This document shows, piece after piece, positions 10,550 through 18,531 of a DNA stretch of 55,440 nt; position 1 is the first letter of the stretch; each line of letters starts with the position of its first letter. The position numbers and the translations under genes were made by a program. Source of the DNA: Crocinitomicaceae bacterium (GTDB lineage: Bacteria; Bacteroidota; Bacteroidia; Flavobacteriales_D; Crocinitomicaceae). The stretch spans positions 1 through 55,440 of the forward strand of contig JAQWYK010000042.1 in the NCBI GenBank assembly GCA_029254025.1. Direction: 5' to 3'. The notes beneath the pieces are model-generated. The model had not been told where the DNA came from and ran no database searches. It saw only the letters and a program-made list of their open reading frames with translations.

Positions 10550-10948
10550 TTATGCTTTTATTTCGTTGGATGATAGCTGAGAAATTAAACGCTCGAAAAG
10601 TAGAACTATTTTACGATTCATTTCTTCACAGCTCATAATTTCTGTGTTGGTGTAAATCAAAAATAACGCCAACTGTTGATTATTTTGTTGTAAAAGTGCT
10701 TCTAAAGAATGTTTGTTTTTTCGAATAACCTCCCTCATGAGACGCTTAATTCGATTTCGGTCCGGTGCTTTTTTAAATCTGCGTTTAGAAACTGAAAAAA
10801 CGATTTGAAAAGCTTCTTTTGAGGGTAATTCTTGTTTATTGAATTTAAGAAGAAAAGGAAATTGCTTCACCGTCTCACCATCGTTAAATAATGATTCAAT
10901 GATTTTTTTACTTTTTAACTTGTAAGATTTCCCTAATCTTTCATTCAT
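10550..10948 (-). CDS. rnpA: Ribonuclease P protein component
   Basis: Protein subunit of RNase P, which cuts the 5' leader from tRNA precursors. The 132 residues begin with the classic LGKSYKLKSKKIIESLFNDG and contain the RNA-binding signature KAPDRNRIKRLMREVIRKNK, equivalent to the RNR box. Length is normal for Bacteroidota. It is not next to rpmH, unlike the arrangement in many other phyla; instead it leads an operon with the S41 protease, 3 bp away. A TATCTTTG box ends 4 bp before the start codon, so the message may have almost no leader. Confidence 0.95.
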   Translation of the reverse strand: MNERLGKSYKLKSKKIIESLFNDGETVKQFPFLLKFNKQELPSKEAFQIVFSVSKRRFKKAPDRNRIKRLMREVIRKNKHSLEALLQQNNQQLALFLIYTNTEIMSCEEMNRKIVLLFERLISQLSSNEIKA

Positions 10949-10952
10949 TAAA

Positions 10953-10960
10953 CAAAGATA
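10953..10960 (-). promoter_or_regulatory. Candidate -7 box for rnpA
   Basis: The minus strand reads TATCTTTG, a full TAnnTTTG match, only 4 bp upstream of the rnpA ATG. A transcript starting from it would be nearly leaderless. No good -33 TTG is visible. Confidence 0.4.
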
Positions 10961-11043
10961 ATAGGAAATGTTAAAGGTTGGCGCAGTTCGTTATTCCTGT
11001 TCAGAGCGCTGCATTGAAGCAACGATTAAAATTTTGAATACTA

Positions 11044-11340
11044 TTAGAGTGCGTTCTCAATAATTTTCGTCAAATCCGCTCTGGAATGAACTCCCGAACC
11101 TTTCCAAACGATTTCTCCGTTTTTGAATAAAATGAATGTTGGTACTCCACGTACTTTAAATTTTTGTGAAGCCGCTGGGTTTTTATCTACATCTACTTTC
11201 AATACACGAAGTCCTCGACCAAATTGATTTTTCACGTCATCGATAATTGGCATCATGGTTTGACAAGGTCCACACCAAGTAGCGTAAAAATCCACAAGTA
11301 CAGGCTCTGCACCTCTAATTATTTCATTAAACTTTCCCAT
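11044..11340 (-). CDS. trxA: Thioredoxin
   Basis: Small cytoplasmic disulfide reductase. With the start at MGKFNEIIRG it is 98 residues, with the active site WCGPC at residues 22-26. Other thioredoxin hallmarks are the buried Asp17 in VDFYATW, the cis-Pro loop VRGVPTFILF, and GSGVHSRADL. A longer frame opens upstream (MVTNQMQSQ, 11385), but that part adds a non-thioredoxin tail and lies entirely inside the DUF983 gene, so the internal start is preferred. The gene overlaps the end of the DUF983 gene by 14 bp and is probably translationally coupled to it. Confidence 0.92.
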   Translation of the reverse strand: MGKFNEIIRGAEPVLVDFYATWCGPCQTMMPIIDDVKNQFGRGLRVLKVDVDKNPAASQKFKVRGVPTFILFKNGEIVWKGSGVHSRADLTKIIENAL

Positions 11341-11737
11341 CTGTTTTTGCTTTATAGTTTGCGATTGCATCTGGTTTGTGACCATGAAAGAAATTCATCC
11401 AAATTAAACGACCTACTCGAAAAGTAACAGGAGCTAATCCGATCAATGCTCCTAAGATTAGTAATATGTATACCCAATAAACAGTTTCACTGTAAATTAG
11501 GTACGTGGAAACAAATACAGCTACAGAAATGGCAACAGTGAGTGCGTAACTCACATACATTGCGCCATAGAAAAATCCTGTTTCAATTTCGTATTTGTGT
11601 CCGCATTCTGAACATTTTTCCTCCATTTTATCGAATTTTGAAGGATGAAAGACTTGTTTATGAGAGAACACTTTTCCCTCATGACAAACGGGGCACTTTC
11701 CATTGAAAATGCTATATAATCTATTTTCTTTCCAACT
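11327..11737 (-). CDS. DUF983 zinc-ribbon membrane protein
   Basis: Unknown function. The 136 residues begin with a four-cysteine ribbon (KCPVCHEG and KCSECGHKYE, two CxxC knuckles about 25 residues apart). Two transmembrane helices follow (about 57-78 and 82-103), then a short basic tail. This layout is typical of DUF983. Start set at MSWKENRLYSIF; the upstream in-frame extension to 11851 has no family resemblance and overlaps a -7 box. It is first in a two-gene unit with thioredoxin, overlapping it by 14 bp, which fits a redox or metal-linked membrane role, but that is inference. Confidence 0.8.
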   Translation of the reverse strand, partial: SWKENRLYSIFNGKCPVCHEGKVFSHKQVFHPSKFDKMEEKCSECGHKYEIETGFFYGAMYVSYALTVAISVAVFVSTYLIYSETVYWVYILLILGALIGLAPVTFRVGRLIWMNFFHGHKPDAIANYKAKTDGKV

Positions 11738-11744
11738 CATGTTG

Positions 11745-11752
11745 CAAAGATA
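11745..11752 (-). promoter_or_regulatory. Candidate -7 box for the DUF983-trxA unit
   Basis: The minus strand reads TATCTTTG, a full match to TAnnTTTG, 7 bp before the chosen DUF983 start. The position supports the shorter start and suggests a very short leader. No clear -33 TTG is present. Confidence 0.4.
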
Positions 11753-11908
11753 ACAACTGCATATGTCTAGTTGTGTGATTTTTGTAACAATATTGGACTC
11801 AAGTTGGAAATTTGACGTTCGCCCTATTAGCACTTCCAATATCGAATCCATTAAACTCGTTCATTTTACAAAGAATCCATAAAATTTACCGAAATTTGCA
11901 ACTGTTTT

Positions 11909-12979
11909 ATGGAGAAGAAAAAAGATATTCGAGGGTTGGACTTGGAACAACTCAAATTGGAGTTGTCGGAAATTGGTGAAAAAGGATTTCGTGCAAAGCA
12001 GCTGTACGATTGGTTATGGAAGAAGAACGCACATACCTTTGATGAAATGACCAATCTAAGTACTGGATTAAGAGAGCGGCTGAAAGAAATGTATTGCATC
12101 GAACACATTCATCTCGAAGATCAACAAATTAGTTCAGATAAAACGATAAAATGTGCCTTTAATGTTGGGGAGGGAAAAGTGATGGAAGGGGTGTTGATTC
12201 CAACCAAGTCGCGGATGACCGCTTGTATTTCTTCGCAAGTTGGTTGCAGTTTGGCCTGTAAGTTTTGTGCGACAGGAAGACTGAAGCTCCTGAAAAATTT
12301 GAGCGCTGGGGAAATTGTGGATCAAGTGGTGTATTTAAATAAACAAGCCGAGGAGCGTTACGGTCAACATCTTTCAAACATTGTTTACATGGGGATGGGT
12401 GAGCCGCTCTTGAATTATGCCAATGTGTTGCGGAGTACTGAACTATTGACTTCGGAAGAAGGACTTGGAATGTCACCAAAACGAATTACAATTTCGACGG
12501 CAGGAATTGCAAAAATGATTAAGCGGCTAGGGGATGATGAGGTGAAGTTTAATTTAGCACTCTCTCTTCACGCGGCAAATGATGTGAAGCGCAATCAGAT
12601 TATGGAGATTAATGAAACCAATAATCTATCGGCTCTTGCTGAATCTCTAAAATACTTTTATGAAAAAACAGGTAGTAGGGTAACGTTTGAGTATATCATA
12701 TTCAATGACTTTAATGACGAATTAAAGGACGCTCAGGAGTTAGCTGAGTTTTGTAAAAATGTACCCTGCAAAGTGAATATAATTGAGTACAATCCGATTG
12801 ATGACGGAGAGTTTAAGCAAGCCGATGTTAGAAAAGTTGATGCCTTTGCTCACTTCTTGGAAGAACGGAATATTATCGTGAACATACGCCGGAGCAGGGG
12901 GAAAGATATTGATGCCGCTTGCGGGCAATTGGCAAATAAGAACAAAATTGCGACCCCAGATGTTCGTATTTTTAAGTAA
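11909..12979 (+). CDS. rlmN: Dual-specificity 23S rRNA/tRNA adenine-C2 methyltransferase
   Basis: Radical-SAM enzyme that methylates C2 of A2503 in 23S rRNA and of A37 in some tRNAs. It has 356 residues. The cluster motif CxxxCxxC is Cys113, Cys117 and Cys120 in GCSLACKFCATG. Other family marks are YMGMGEPLLNY, the SAM-binding ITISTAGIAKMI, SLHAAND, EYIIFNDFND, and the C-terminal resolving cysteine region DIDAACGQLA. The gene is divergent from the DUF983-trxA unit and stands alone, with 132 bp before etfB. Confidence 0.97.
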   Translation: MEKKKDIRGLDLEQLKLELSEIGEKGFRAKQLYDWLWKKNAHTFDEMTNLSTGLRERLKEMYCIEHIHLEDQQISSDKTIKCAFNVGEGKVMEGVLIPTKSRMTACISSQVGCSLACKFCATGRLKLLKNLSAGEIVDQVVYLNKQAEERYGQHLSNIVYMGMGEPLLNYANVLRSTELLTSEEGLGMSPKRITISTAGIAKMIKRLGDDEVKFNLALSLHAANDVKRNQIMEINETNNLSALAESLKYFYEKTGSRVTFEYIIFNDFNDELKDAQELAEFCKNVPCKVNIIEYNPIDDGEFKQADVRKVDAFAHFLEERNIIVNIRRSRGKDIDAACGQLANKNKIATPDVRIFK

Positions 12980-13111
12980 TAATACACGTGCTTAAAAATA
13001 TGTACGCATAAGACTTTTTTTGCTTTTTTGTGGCATTTTCATCCCATTAATTGGATAAAATGAATATTTTTGAAACCAATTATTTAAATGTAAAAATCAA
13101 ATAATAAATAT

Positions 13112-13852
13112 ATGAAAATACTTGTGTGTATCAGTAAAGCTCCGGATACGACTTCCAAAATCGCGTTTACTGACGGAAATACAAAGTTTAGTGAAGATGG
13201 CGTTCAGTATATCGTCAACCCATACGATGAGTGGTATGCTTTGGTGCGAGGGTTGGAGCTTAAAGAATCGGTAGGCGGTTCAGTAACCATTGTTACCGTA
13301 GGAACAGCAGAAGACGAGCCAACGATTCGTAAGGCATTGGCAATAGGAGCTGATGAAGCGGTTCGCATTGATGCCGAAGCGAAGGATGCGTTCCAAGTAG
13401 CAACAGAAATTGCAAATTACGCAAAAGGTCAAGGTTTTGATTTGATTTTAACAGGTAAGGAAACGATCAACTACAATGGTTCTCAGGTGGCAGGGATGAT
13501 TGCAGAGCACTTAGATCTGCCATTGGTTTCACTGGCCTCCAAGTTGGATGTGAACGGTGCTACAGCGACCTGCGACAAGGAAATTGTAGGTGGTTTGGAA
13601 ATAGTAGAGGTTCAATTGCCAGCTGTAATTAGTTGTGCTAAAGGAATGGCAGAGCAGCGAATTCCAAACATGCGGGGCATTATGGCGGCAAGAACGAAAC
13701 CATTAAATGTAGTTGCGGCTAGTGCCTCTGTGTTGAATACAGAATTTGTAGCCTATGATTTACCAGCACCAAAATCGGCAGTGAAATTGATTGATCCAGA
13801 GAATATGGATGCTTTGGTTGAATTACTTCACAATGAAGCAAAAGTTATTTAA
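13112..13852 (+). CDS. etfB: Electron transfer flavoprotein, beta subunit
   Basis: Forms with EtfA the soluble FAD/AMP flavoprotein that collects electrons from acyl-CoA and other dehydrogenases for the quinone pool. The 246 residues show the beta-subunit start KILVCISKAPDTTSKIAF and the nucleotide-binding VTVGTAEDEPTIRKALAIGADEAVRI. FDLILTGKETINYNGSQVAGMIAEHL and the PNMRGIMAARTKPL loop that contacts the dehydrogenase are also present. It is followed 25 bp later by etfA, a standard operon. Confidence 0.96.
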   Translation: MKILVCISKAPDTTSKIAFTDGNTKFSEDGVQYIVNPYDEWYALVRGLELKESVGGSVTIVTVGTAEDEPTIRKALAIGADEAVRIDAEAKDAFQVATEIANYAKGQGFDLILTGKETINYNGSQVAGMIAEHLDLPLVSLASKLDVNGATATCDKEIVGGLEIVEVQLPAVISCAKGMAEQRIPNMRGIMAARTKPLNVVAASASVLNTEFVAYDLPAPKSAVKLIDPENMDALVELLHNEAKVI

Positions 13853-13877
13853 TTATTGAATTTTAAAAAAGCATTAC

Positions 13878-14819
13878 ATGTCAGTTTTAGTGTATATAAA
13901 TAGTAACGGTGGTAAGCTTATGAAAAGCGCCTTAGAAGCAGTTACTTATGGAAAAATGATTGGCGACGTAACCGTTGTAACAAATGGAAGCACTGGTGAC
14001 GATATTCTTTCTTCGCTTGGAGCCTACGGAGCCCAAAAAGTATTGGTTGATCGCTCTTTTGATGGTACTGATGCACAACAATTGACACGACTAGTTGGAT
14101 CTGCAGCAGAGGCGACAGGTGCTACATCAATTGTTTTCTCAAATGATTTAGTGGGAAAGGCGGTCGCACCTCGATTGTCGGTTCGGTTGTCAGCAGGATT
14201 GGTTTCCGGGGCAACTGGAGCTCCTGATGCAGATGGAAAAATCAAAGTGAATGTGTTTTCTGGAAAGGCGTTTGGGCACGTTAAAGTAAATACAACTAAG
14301 CGGATTATTTCGTTGTTGCCGAATTCATTCCAGCCACAAGAGGTTGGTGGCTCTGCATCGATTGAAGAATTTGACGGGAACGCAGGTGCTGCAGGACTTG
14401 TTGTAAAAGCAACCAAAAAACCAGAAGGTGGCGTTCCGTTGCCGGAGGCGGAATTGGTTGTTTCTGCAGGGCGTGGATTGAAAGGTCCAGAGAATTGGGG
14501 AATGGTAGAAGATTTAGCGAATGAATTAGGGGCGGCAACGGCATGCTCTCGTCCTGTTGCCGACATTGGTTGGAGGCCACACCACGAGCACGTAGGTCAG
14601 ACCGGTGTTGCTATTCGTCCAAACTTATACATTGCAGCCGGAATTTCTGGTGCGATACAGCATTTAGCGGGTGTGAACGGTTCTAAGGTGATAGTTGTCA
14701 TCAATACAGATGCGGAAGCTCCTTTCTTTAAAGCTGCGGACTACGGAATTGTAGGGGATGCTTTTGAAGTATTGCCGCGTTTAACGGAGGCAGTTAAAAA
14801 ATTCAAGGCAGCCAATTAA
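13878..14819 (+). CDS. etfA: Electron transfer flavoprotein, alpha subunit
   Basis: Partner of EtfB that holds the redox FAD. The 313 residues have a variable N-terminal domain and a highly conserved C-terminal FAD domain. The latter shows AELVVSAGRGLKGPENW, ATACSRPVADIGWRPHHEHVGQTGV, YIAAGISGAIQHLAGV, and INTDAEAPFFKAADYGIVGD. The length is normal for the short alpha subunit of Bacteroidota. A strong hairpin terminator follows 41 bp after the stop and ends the two-gene operon. Confidence 0.96.
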   Translation: MSVLVYINSNGGKLMKSALEAVTYGKMIGDVTVVTNGSTGDDILSSLGAYGAQKVLVDRSFDGTDAQQLTRLVGSAAEATGATSIVFSNDLVGKAVAPRLSVRLSAGLVSGATGAPDADGKIKVNVFSGKAFGHVKVNTTKRIISLLPNSFQPQEVGGSASIEEFDGNAGAAGLVVKATKKPEGGVPLPEAELVVSAGRGLKGPENWGMVEDLANELGAATACSRPVADIGWRPHHEHVGQTGVAIRPNLYIAAGISGAIQHLAGVNGSKVIVVINTDAEAPFFKAADYGIVGDAFEVLPRLTEAVKKFKAAN

Positions 14820-14860
14820 GGTTTAGATAATTATAGTTACTTTTACGCAACAAAATAAAA

Positions 14861-14888
14861 ATTAGGGAAGCATATATGCTTCCCTAAT
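14861..14888 (+). terminator. Perfect palindromic terminator after etfBA
   Basis: A 28-bp perfect inverted repeat (arms ATTAGGGAAGCATA and its complement) follows an A-rich run and precedes a T-rich stretch. It ends the etfBA operon and, being symmetric, could act on both strands. Confidence 0.8.
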
Positions 14889-14924
14889 TGTTTAATAATT
14901 TTTAAAGCGTACACAAGTCGATTC

Positions 14925-15506
14925 ATGGAAAAGGTTAAGCTTGAAATCGTTGGACTTTCCTATAGTCAAACTCAGTCTGGAGCATACGCATTAGTGCTGG
15001 CCGAAGAAAATGGAACGAGGAGACTACCGATTATTATAGGAGGTTTCGAAGCCCAGGCAATTGCTATCGAGTTAGAGAAAATGACACCAACACGACCCCT
15101 AACACACGACTTGTTTAAGAATTTTGCATTAGCCTATGATATTCTTGTCAAGGAGATTTTAATCTACAATTTAGTTGAAGGAATCTTTTATGCTAAATTG
15201 GTATGTGACCGTCAGGGTGTAGTCATTGAAATTGATGCCCGCACCTCGGATGCCATTGCAATAGGCGTACGTTTTAGTTGTCCTGTATTCACTTATGAAT
15301 CAATTTTGAGCTCTGCGGGAATTCAATTGGATGACACAGATGAATTTGCTTCCGTTCCGGAATTAGAGGAGGCAGAGGCTCAGCCAAAAGGTCCGTCATC
15401 GATGTCTTTAGAAGAATTAGAGGTAAAATTAGAAGAGGCATTAGCGAATGAAAACTACGAATTAGCTTCAAAAATCAGAGATGAAATTAATAGAAGGTCT
15501 TCCTAG
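14925..15506 (+). CDS. Bifunctional nuclease family protein with UvrB/UvrC motif
   Basis: The N-terminal domain (about residues 1-135) matches the BFN/DUF151 family: LGLSYSQTQSGAYALVL-like start, LPIIIGGFEAQAIAIELE, PLTHDLF, and the closing IDARTSDAIAIGVRFSCPVF. Some members have been reported to cut DNA and RNA. The C-terminal 35 residues (SLEELEVKLEEALANENYELA and on to the stop) form a UvrB/UvrC coiled-coil motif used for protein contact. The last 26 bp overlap the start of the nucleoside transporter gene in another frame. Function in the cell is unknown; the domain pairing recurs in Bacteroidota. Confidence 0.88.
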   Translation: MEKVKLEIVGLSYSQTQSGAYALVLAEENGTRRLPIIIGGFEAQAIAIELEKMTPTRPLTHDLFKNFALAYDILVKEILIYNLVEGIFYAKLVCDRQGVVIEIDARTSDAIAIGVRFSCPVFTYESILSSAGIQLDDTDEFASVPELEEAEAQPKGPSSMSLEELEVKLEEALANENYELASKIRDEINRRSS

Positions 15507-17106
15507 AATAGCCGTTTTAGTTGGACTTTTGCTCCTTTCTTTCGGTAGCGTTGCCCTTCAGGAGCTGCGGGATGAAACGTGGTACAGAAGAAAATTCAGT
15601 TTAGAACTCAATAAAGATCAGTCGTTCAAATGTTCTGATACATCACTAACACTGCTCCAATATGGTAGTTGGAAAAAAGAAGATGGGGCATTGATTTTAT
15701 CTGCTGAATCGGCTGCTCTTAGCGACACCTTAAAAATTGTTCCAACGGCTGCCCACAAATTTTCAGTTGAAAAAAATGGTAGAAAATTCACCTATTTAAG
15801 TGAAAATAAATCTATTAAATCAGGTTTTACGTGGACAGGTATTTTTAGAGGTCTACTCGGTATGTTGGCGCTCGTCGCTATTGCTTTTTTAATTAGCAAG
15901 AATAAGCGATACGTAAACTGGGGGTTGGTAATAAAGGGAATACTTTTACAATTAGTTCTTGCGATCTTAATCTTGAAGGTTCCGTTTATTGAATATGGTT
16001 TTGATTTTCTTTCGAAAGGATTTGTGCGCGTTGTGGATATGGCGCATGAAGGAGCCATGTTCGTTTTTGGAAGCGTGGTAAATGGCGAGATGTCTCCATT
16101 GGTTAAGAATTTTGTGACATGGATACTCCCTTCTGTTATTTTCTTTTCTGCGCTAACAAGTTTACTTTATTATTGGGGGTTTTTACAGAAAATAGTATAT
16201 GTGATGGCTTGGGTTATGAAGCGAGCCATGGGGTTGTCTGGTGCTGAAAGTGTTTCTGCGGCAGGGAATGTATTCTTGGGTCAGACAGAAGCACCTTTAT
16301 TAGTCAAGCCCTATTTAGGGAAGATGACTGATAGTGAAATCCTTTGTTTGATGGCAGGAGGAATGGCTACAATTGCAGGAGGTGTTTTAGCTTCTTACAT
16401 AGGTTTTTTGGGGGGAGAAGATCCTGAACAAAAGGTCTTTTTTGCGAAGCATTTATTAACAGCATCCTTGATGAGTGCGCCAGCAGCAATTGTTTTTGCG
16501 AAAATCGTACTTCCAGAGACAGAGAAAATCAACGAGGATTTATCAGTTTCTAAGAACAAATTGGGAACCAATGCGCTCGAAGCTATTTCTAACGGCACAG
16601 TGGATGGTGTTAAACTGGCGGTTAATGTTGCAGCTATGCTGATTGTATTTGTTTCGTTAATTGCACTAGCCAATTATTTGTTGGGTAAAGTAGGACATGT
16701 TACAGGTTTGAATGAGTACATTGCAAGTTTTGGTCAATATCAGGAGCTTTCTTTTCAATTTATTTTGGGTTATTTGTTAGCTCCAGTTGCTTGGTTGATG
16801 GGGGTCCCTGTCGCTGATATAACGATTATAGGACAGCTTATAGGTGAGAAAACTATAATTAACGAATTTGTGGCATATCCACATTTAGGTGAGCTGCAAG
16901 ATGAAATTTCGGGAAAAGCGCTGATCATGGGAACCTATGTCTTGTGCGGTTTTGCTAATTTTGCCTCTATTGGAATTCAAGTTGGAGGAATCGGAGCGCT
17001 AGCACCTGAAAAGAAACCTACATTAGCCAAATATGGGTTTTATGCGCTGATTGTGGGTACTCTGGCATGTATGATGACGGCAACGATGGTGGGAATGTTA
17101 TACTAG
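15481..17106 (+). CDS. Concentrative nucleoside transporter with extracytoplasmic N-terminal domain
   Basis: Predicted sodium- or proton-coupled nucleoside importer (CNT/NupC family). From about residue 118 the protein is a typical CNT. It shows the gate region FLGQTEAPLLVKPYLGKMTDSEILCLMAGGMATIAGGVLASYIGF, then AAIVFAKIVLPETE, and the C-terminal LCGFANFASIGIQVGGIGALAPEKK. It differs from NupC in having about 110 extra residues in front. These are one transmembrane helix (about 8-27) and a soluble beta-rich stretch (28-115) with alternating short strands, before the first CNT helix. The ATG lies inside the end of the preceding gene (26-bp overlap), so the two are likely coupled. Confidence 0.9.
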   Translation: MKLIEGLPRIAVLVGLLLLSFGSVALQELRDETWYRRKFSLELNKDQSFKCSDTSLTLLQYGSWKKEDGALILSAESAALSDTLKIVPTAAHKFSVEKNGRKFTYLSENKSIKSGFTWTGIFRGLLGMLALVAIAFLISKNKRYVNWGLVIKGILLQLVLAILILKVPFIEYGFDFLSKGFVRVVDMAHEGAMFVFGSVVNGEMSPLVKNFVTWILPSVIFFSALTSLLYYWGFLQKIVYVMAWVMKRAMGLSGAESVSAAGNVFLGQTEAPLLVKPYLGKMTDSEILCLMAGGMATIAGGVLASYIGFLGGEDPEQKVFFAKHLLTASLMSAPAAIVFAKIVLPETEKINEDLSVSKNKLGTNALEAISNGTVDGVKLAVNVAAMLIVFVSLIALANYLLGKVGHVTGLNEYIASFGQYQELSFQFILGYLLAPVAWLMGVPVADITIIGQLIGEKTIINEFVAYPHLGELQDEISGKALIMGTYVLCGFANFASIGIQVGGIGALAPEKKPTLAKYGFYALIVGTLACMMTATMVGMLY

Positions 17107-17108
17107 TT

Positions 17109-17145
17109 GAGAACTCAGAATCTAGAATTCAGAATTCTAAACTCT
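17109..17145. repeat. Short intergenic word repeat, GAATTC type
   Basis: The gap between the transporter and the DUF2797 gene is built of reiterated 'agaattc/gaactcagaatc' words, with a palindrome at 17124-17138 (AGAATTC A GAATTCT). No gene fits here. The same style of word-like spacer occurs at 27097-27150, 29070-29146 and 38226-38252, with different words. Confidence 0.5.
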
Positions 17146-17156
17146 AATTTAAAAGG

Positions 17157-17978
17157 ATGGCTTCAACTGGAAATTTGCGCAAAATGAGTGCCTTCATTGA
17201 AGGGGGGAAGGTAAATTATATCTTGCGATTATTTAGTCCTGAAAAGGAGGTATTAGCGGAAATCGACATGAATACGGCCATTGGTAAGACCATCACGCTT
17301 ACATTTTCGGGAAAAATTAATTGTGTTAATTGTGGAGTGCTTACAAAGAAGTCGTTCGGACAGGGTTTCTGTTACCCTTGCTTCATCAATGCACCAGAAG
17401 CATCTCCATGTGTATTAAAACCAGAACTATGTCGCGCACACCTGGGGGAGGGAAGAGATGTTACCTGGGAGGAAGCAAATCACAATCAATCGCACTTCGT
17501 GTACCTGGCCGTTTCGGATGTCGTGAAAGTTGGTATTACACGCGCTACTCAGATACCAACGCGTTGGATTGATCAAGGGGCTGCTTATGCTATTCGATTA
17601 GCTGAAGTTCCGAATCGCTATACTGCTGGATTATTGGAGTTAGCCTTAAAAGATCAGGTTACTGATCGAACAAATTGGCGAAAAATGCTTCAAAATGAGG
17701 TAGATTTAGAAATTAACTTAGTTGACACGAAGTGGGAGCTGGAAGAGTTGTTGCCTAACGATATGTCGGATTATTTCTCTGAGGATGACGAAATAGTTTA
17801 CCTTAATTACCCAGTGCTTTCATTTCCTACCAAAGTGAAGAGCTTAAGTTTTGATAAAGTGTCCATTATTTCCGGCAAGTTGTTAGGGATTAAAGGACAA
17901 TATTTGCTTTTAGATGGTGATCGCGTCTTGAATCTACGCAAGCATAATGGCTACGGAGTGACTGTAGAAGTAGAATGA
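17157..17978 (+). CDS. DUF2797 protein, zinc knuckles plus GIY-YIG-like segment
   Basis: Function unknown. The 273 residues contain two CxxC knuckles (CVNC and CYPC, about residues 59-80), likely a zinc site, then SPCVLKPELCRAH. The segment FVYLAVSDVVKVGITRATQIPTRWIDQGA looks like the start of a GIY-YIG-type fold (YLAV...KVGITR...R). I recognise the whole as DUF2797, a conserved uncharacterised family of Bacteroidota and others. The C-terminal third (about 195-273) is beta-rich, without known motif. It stands after the transporter with 50 bp of repeat-rich spacer, so co-transcription is possible. Confidence 0.75.
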   Translation: MASTGNLRKMSAFIEGGKVNYILRLFSPEKEVLAEIDMNTAIGKTITLTFSGKINCVNCGVLTKKSFGQGFCYPCFINAPEASPCVLKPELCRAHLGEGRDVTWEEANHNQSHFVYLAVSDVVKVGITRATQIPTRWIDQGAAYAIRLAEVPNRYTAGLLELALKDQVTDRTNWRKMLQNEVDLEINLVDTKWELEELLPNDMSDYFSEDDEIVYLNYPVLSFPTKVKSLSFDKVSIISGKLLGIKGQYLLLDGDRVLNLRKHNGYGVTVEVE

Positions 17979-18002
17979 GGTGAAGAGAGAATGATGTAAA
18001 GT

Positions 18003-18290
18003 TTCCTTGAGGTCATTTCCGTGTAGTTAGGAATGAGGATGCAGCGTTAGATTCACTCCAAGATGTTTTTGTTAAAATCTGGAAGAATATTTAAAAATAC
18101 GATGCAACAACAAAAGGCAGCATTTATACTTGGATACTGAACATTGCGCGTAACACAGCCATCGATAAATTAGACCAATAGCATCGTTAGATCATAGAAT
18201 ATTTGTATTTTGGTGTGTATACGCAACAAGAAGTCTCCGAGGAGTTGAACATTCCATTCGGTACTGTTAAGACTCGCGAAAGAATTGTAT
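18003..18290 (+). pseudogene. Decayed ECF (SigK-like) RNA polymerase sigma factor
   Basis: Reading from 18020 in one frame gives clear sigma-70 pieces. Region 2 is VVRNEDAALDSLQDVFVKIW then stop, and KYDATTKGSIYTWILNIARN plus TAIDKL. Then come two stops, and region 4 as IIEYLYFGVYTQQEVSEEL plus NIPFGTVKTRER. The order matches ECF sigma factors, but there are in-frame stops after KNI, DQ and HR. About 50-60 residues between regions 2 and 4 are missing, and one base is lost near 18019 (upstream EVIS reads in the next frame). No intact start is present. It is therefore a fossil gene. It reads straight into remains of an anti-sigma gene. Confidence 0.85.
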
Positions 18291-18398
18291 ACCCTGGAGG
18301 CTGTCGTGAATCCGCAGGCCTTTGCTATCACATTAGAAGAATTAGGAGGGAAGCTAGCTCCTAACTTCGATCAATTATATGTTATTGGTAATGTGTAG
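18291..18398 (+). pseudogene. C-terminal remnant of an anti-sigma factor (RskA-like)
   Basis: From 18291 the frame TLEAVVNPQAFAITLEELGG, continuing KLAPNFDQLYVIGNV to a stop at 18396, matches the C-terminal end of membrane anti-sigma-K (RskA-like) proteins. In Bacteroidota those often end in 'xAFAITLExxGGSPxPTxxxLYVxGxV'. Only about 35 residues remain; the sigma-binding domain, membrane helix and most of the periplasmic domain are deleted. Sitting directly after the sigma remnant and in the same direction, it shows that a whole sigma/anti-sigma operon collapsed here. Confidence 0.7.
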
Positions 18399-18481
18399 AG
18401 GCAATTTAACATGATGAAAGTGCGCGCAAAACTTTTTTTAAAAAAGTAGTGTTGAAAATATAGTATTTCATAAAACTTTAT

Positions 18482-18489
18482 TAAATTTG
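18482..18489 (+). promoter_or_regulatory. Candidate -7 box and leader of rpmE
   Basis: TAAATTTG matches TAnnTTTG, 42 bp before the L31 start. The nearest TTG (18452-18454) is 27 bp upstream, slightly far. Just after the box, CCGTC-CCATT-GACGG (18491-18505) can form a small hairpin in the leader, a possible site for autoregulation by L31; that is speculation. Confidence 0.4.
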
Positions 18490-18531
18490 CCGTCCCATTG
18501 ACGGGTTATTGGTTGAAGAAAAATTAAAAAA

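Noticed and set aside
14024-14566. 180-codon frame antisense to etfA
   Set aside because: etfA has full family conservation on the other strand; the frame arises from codon bias.
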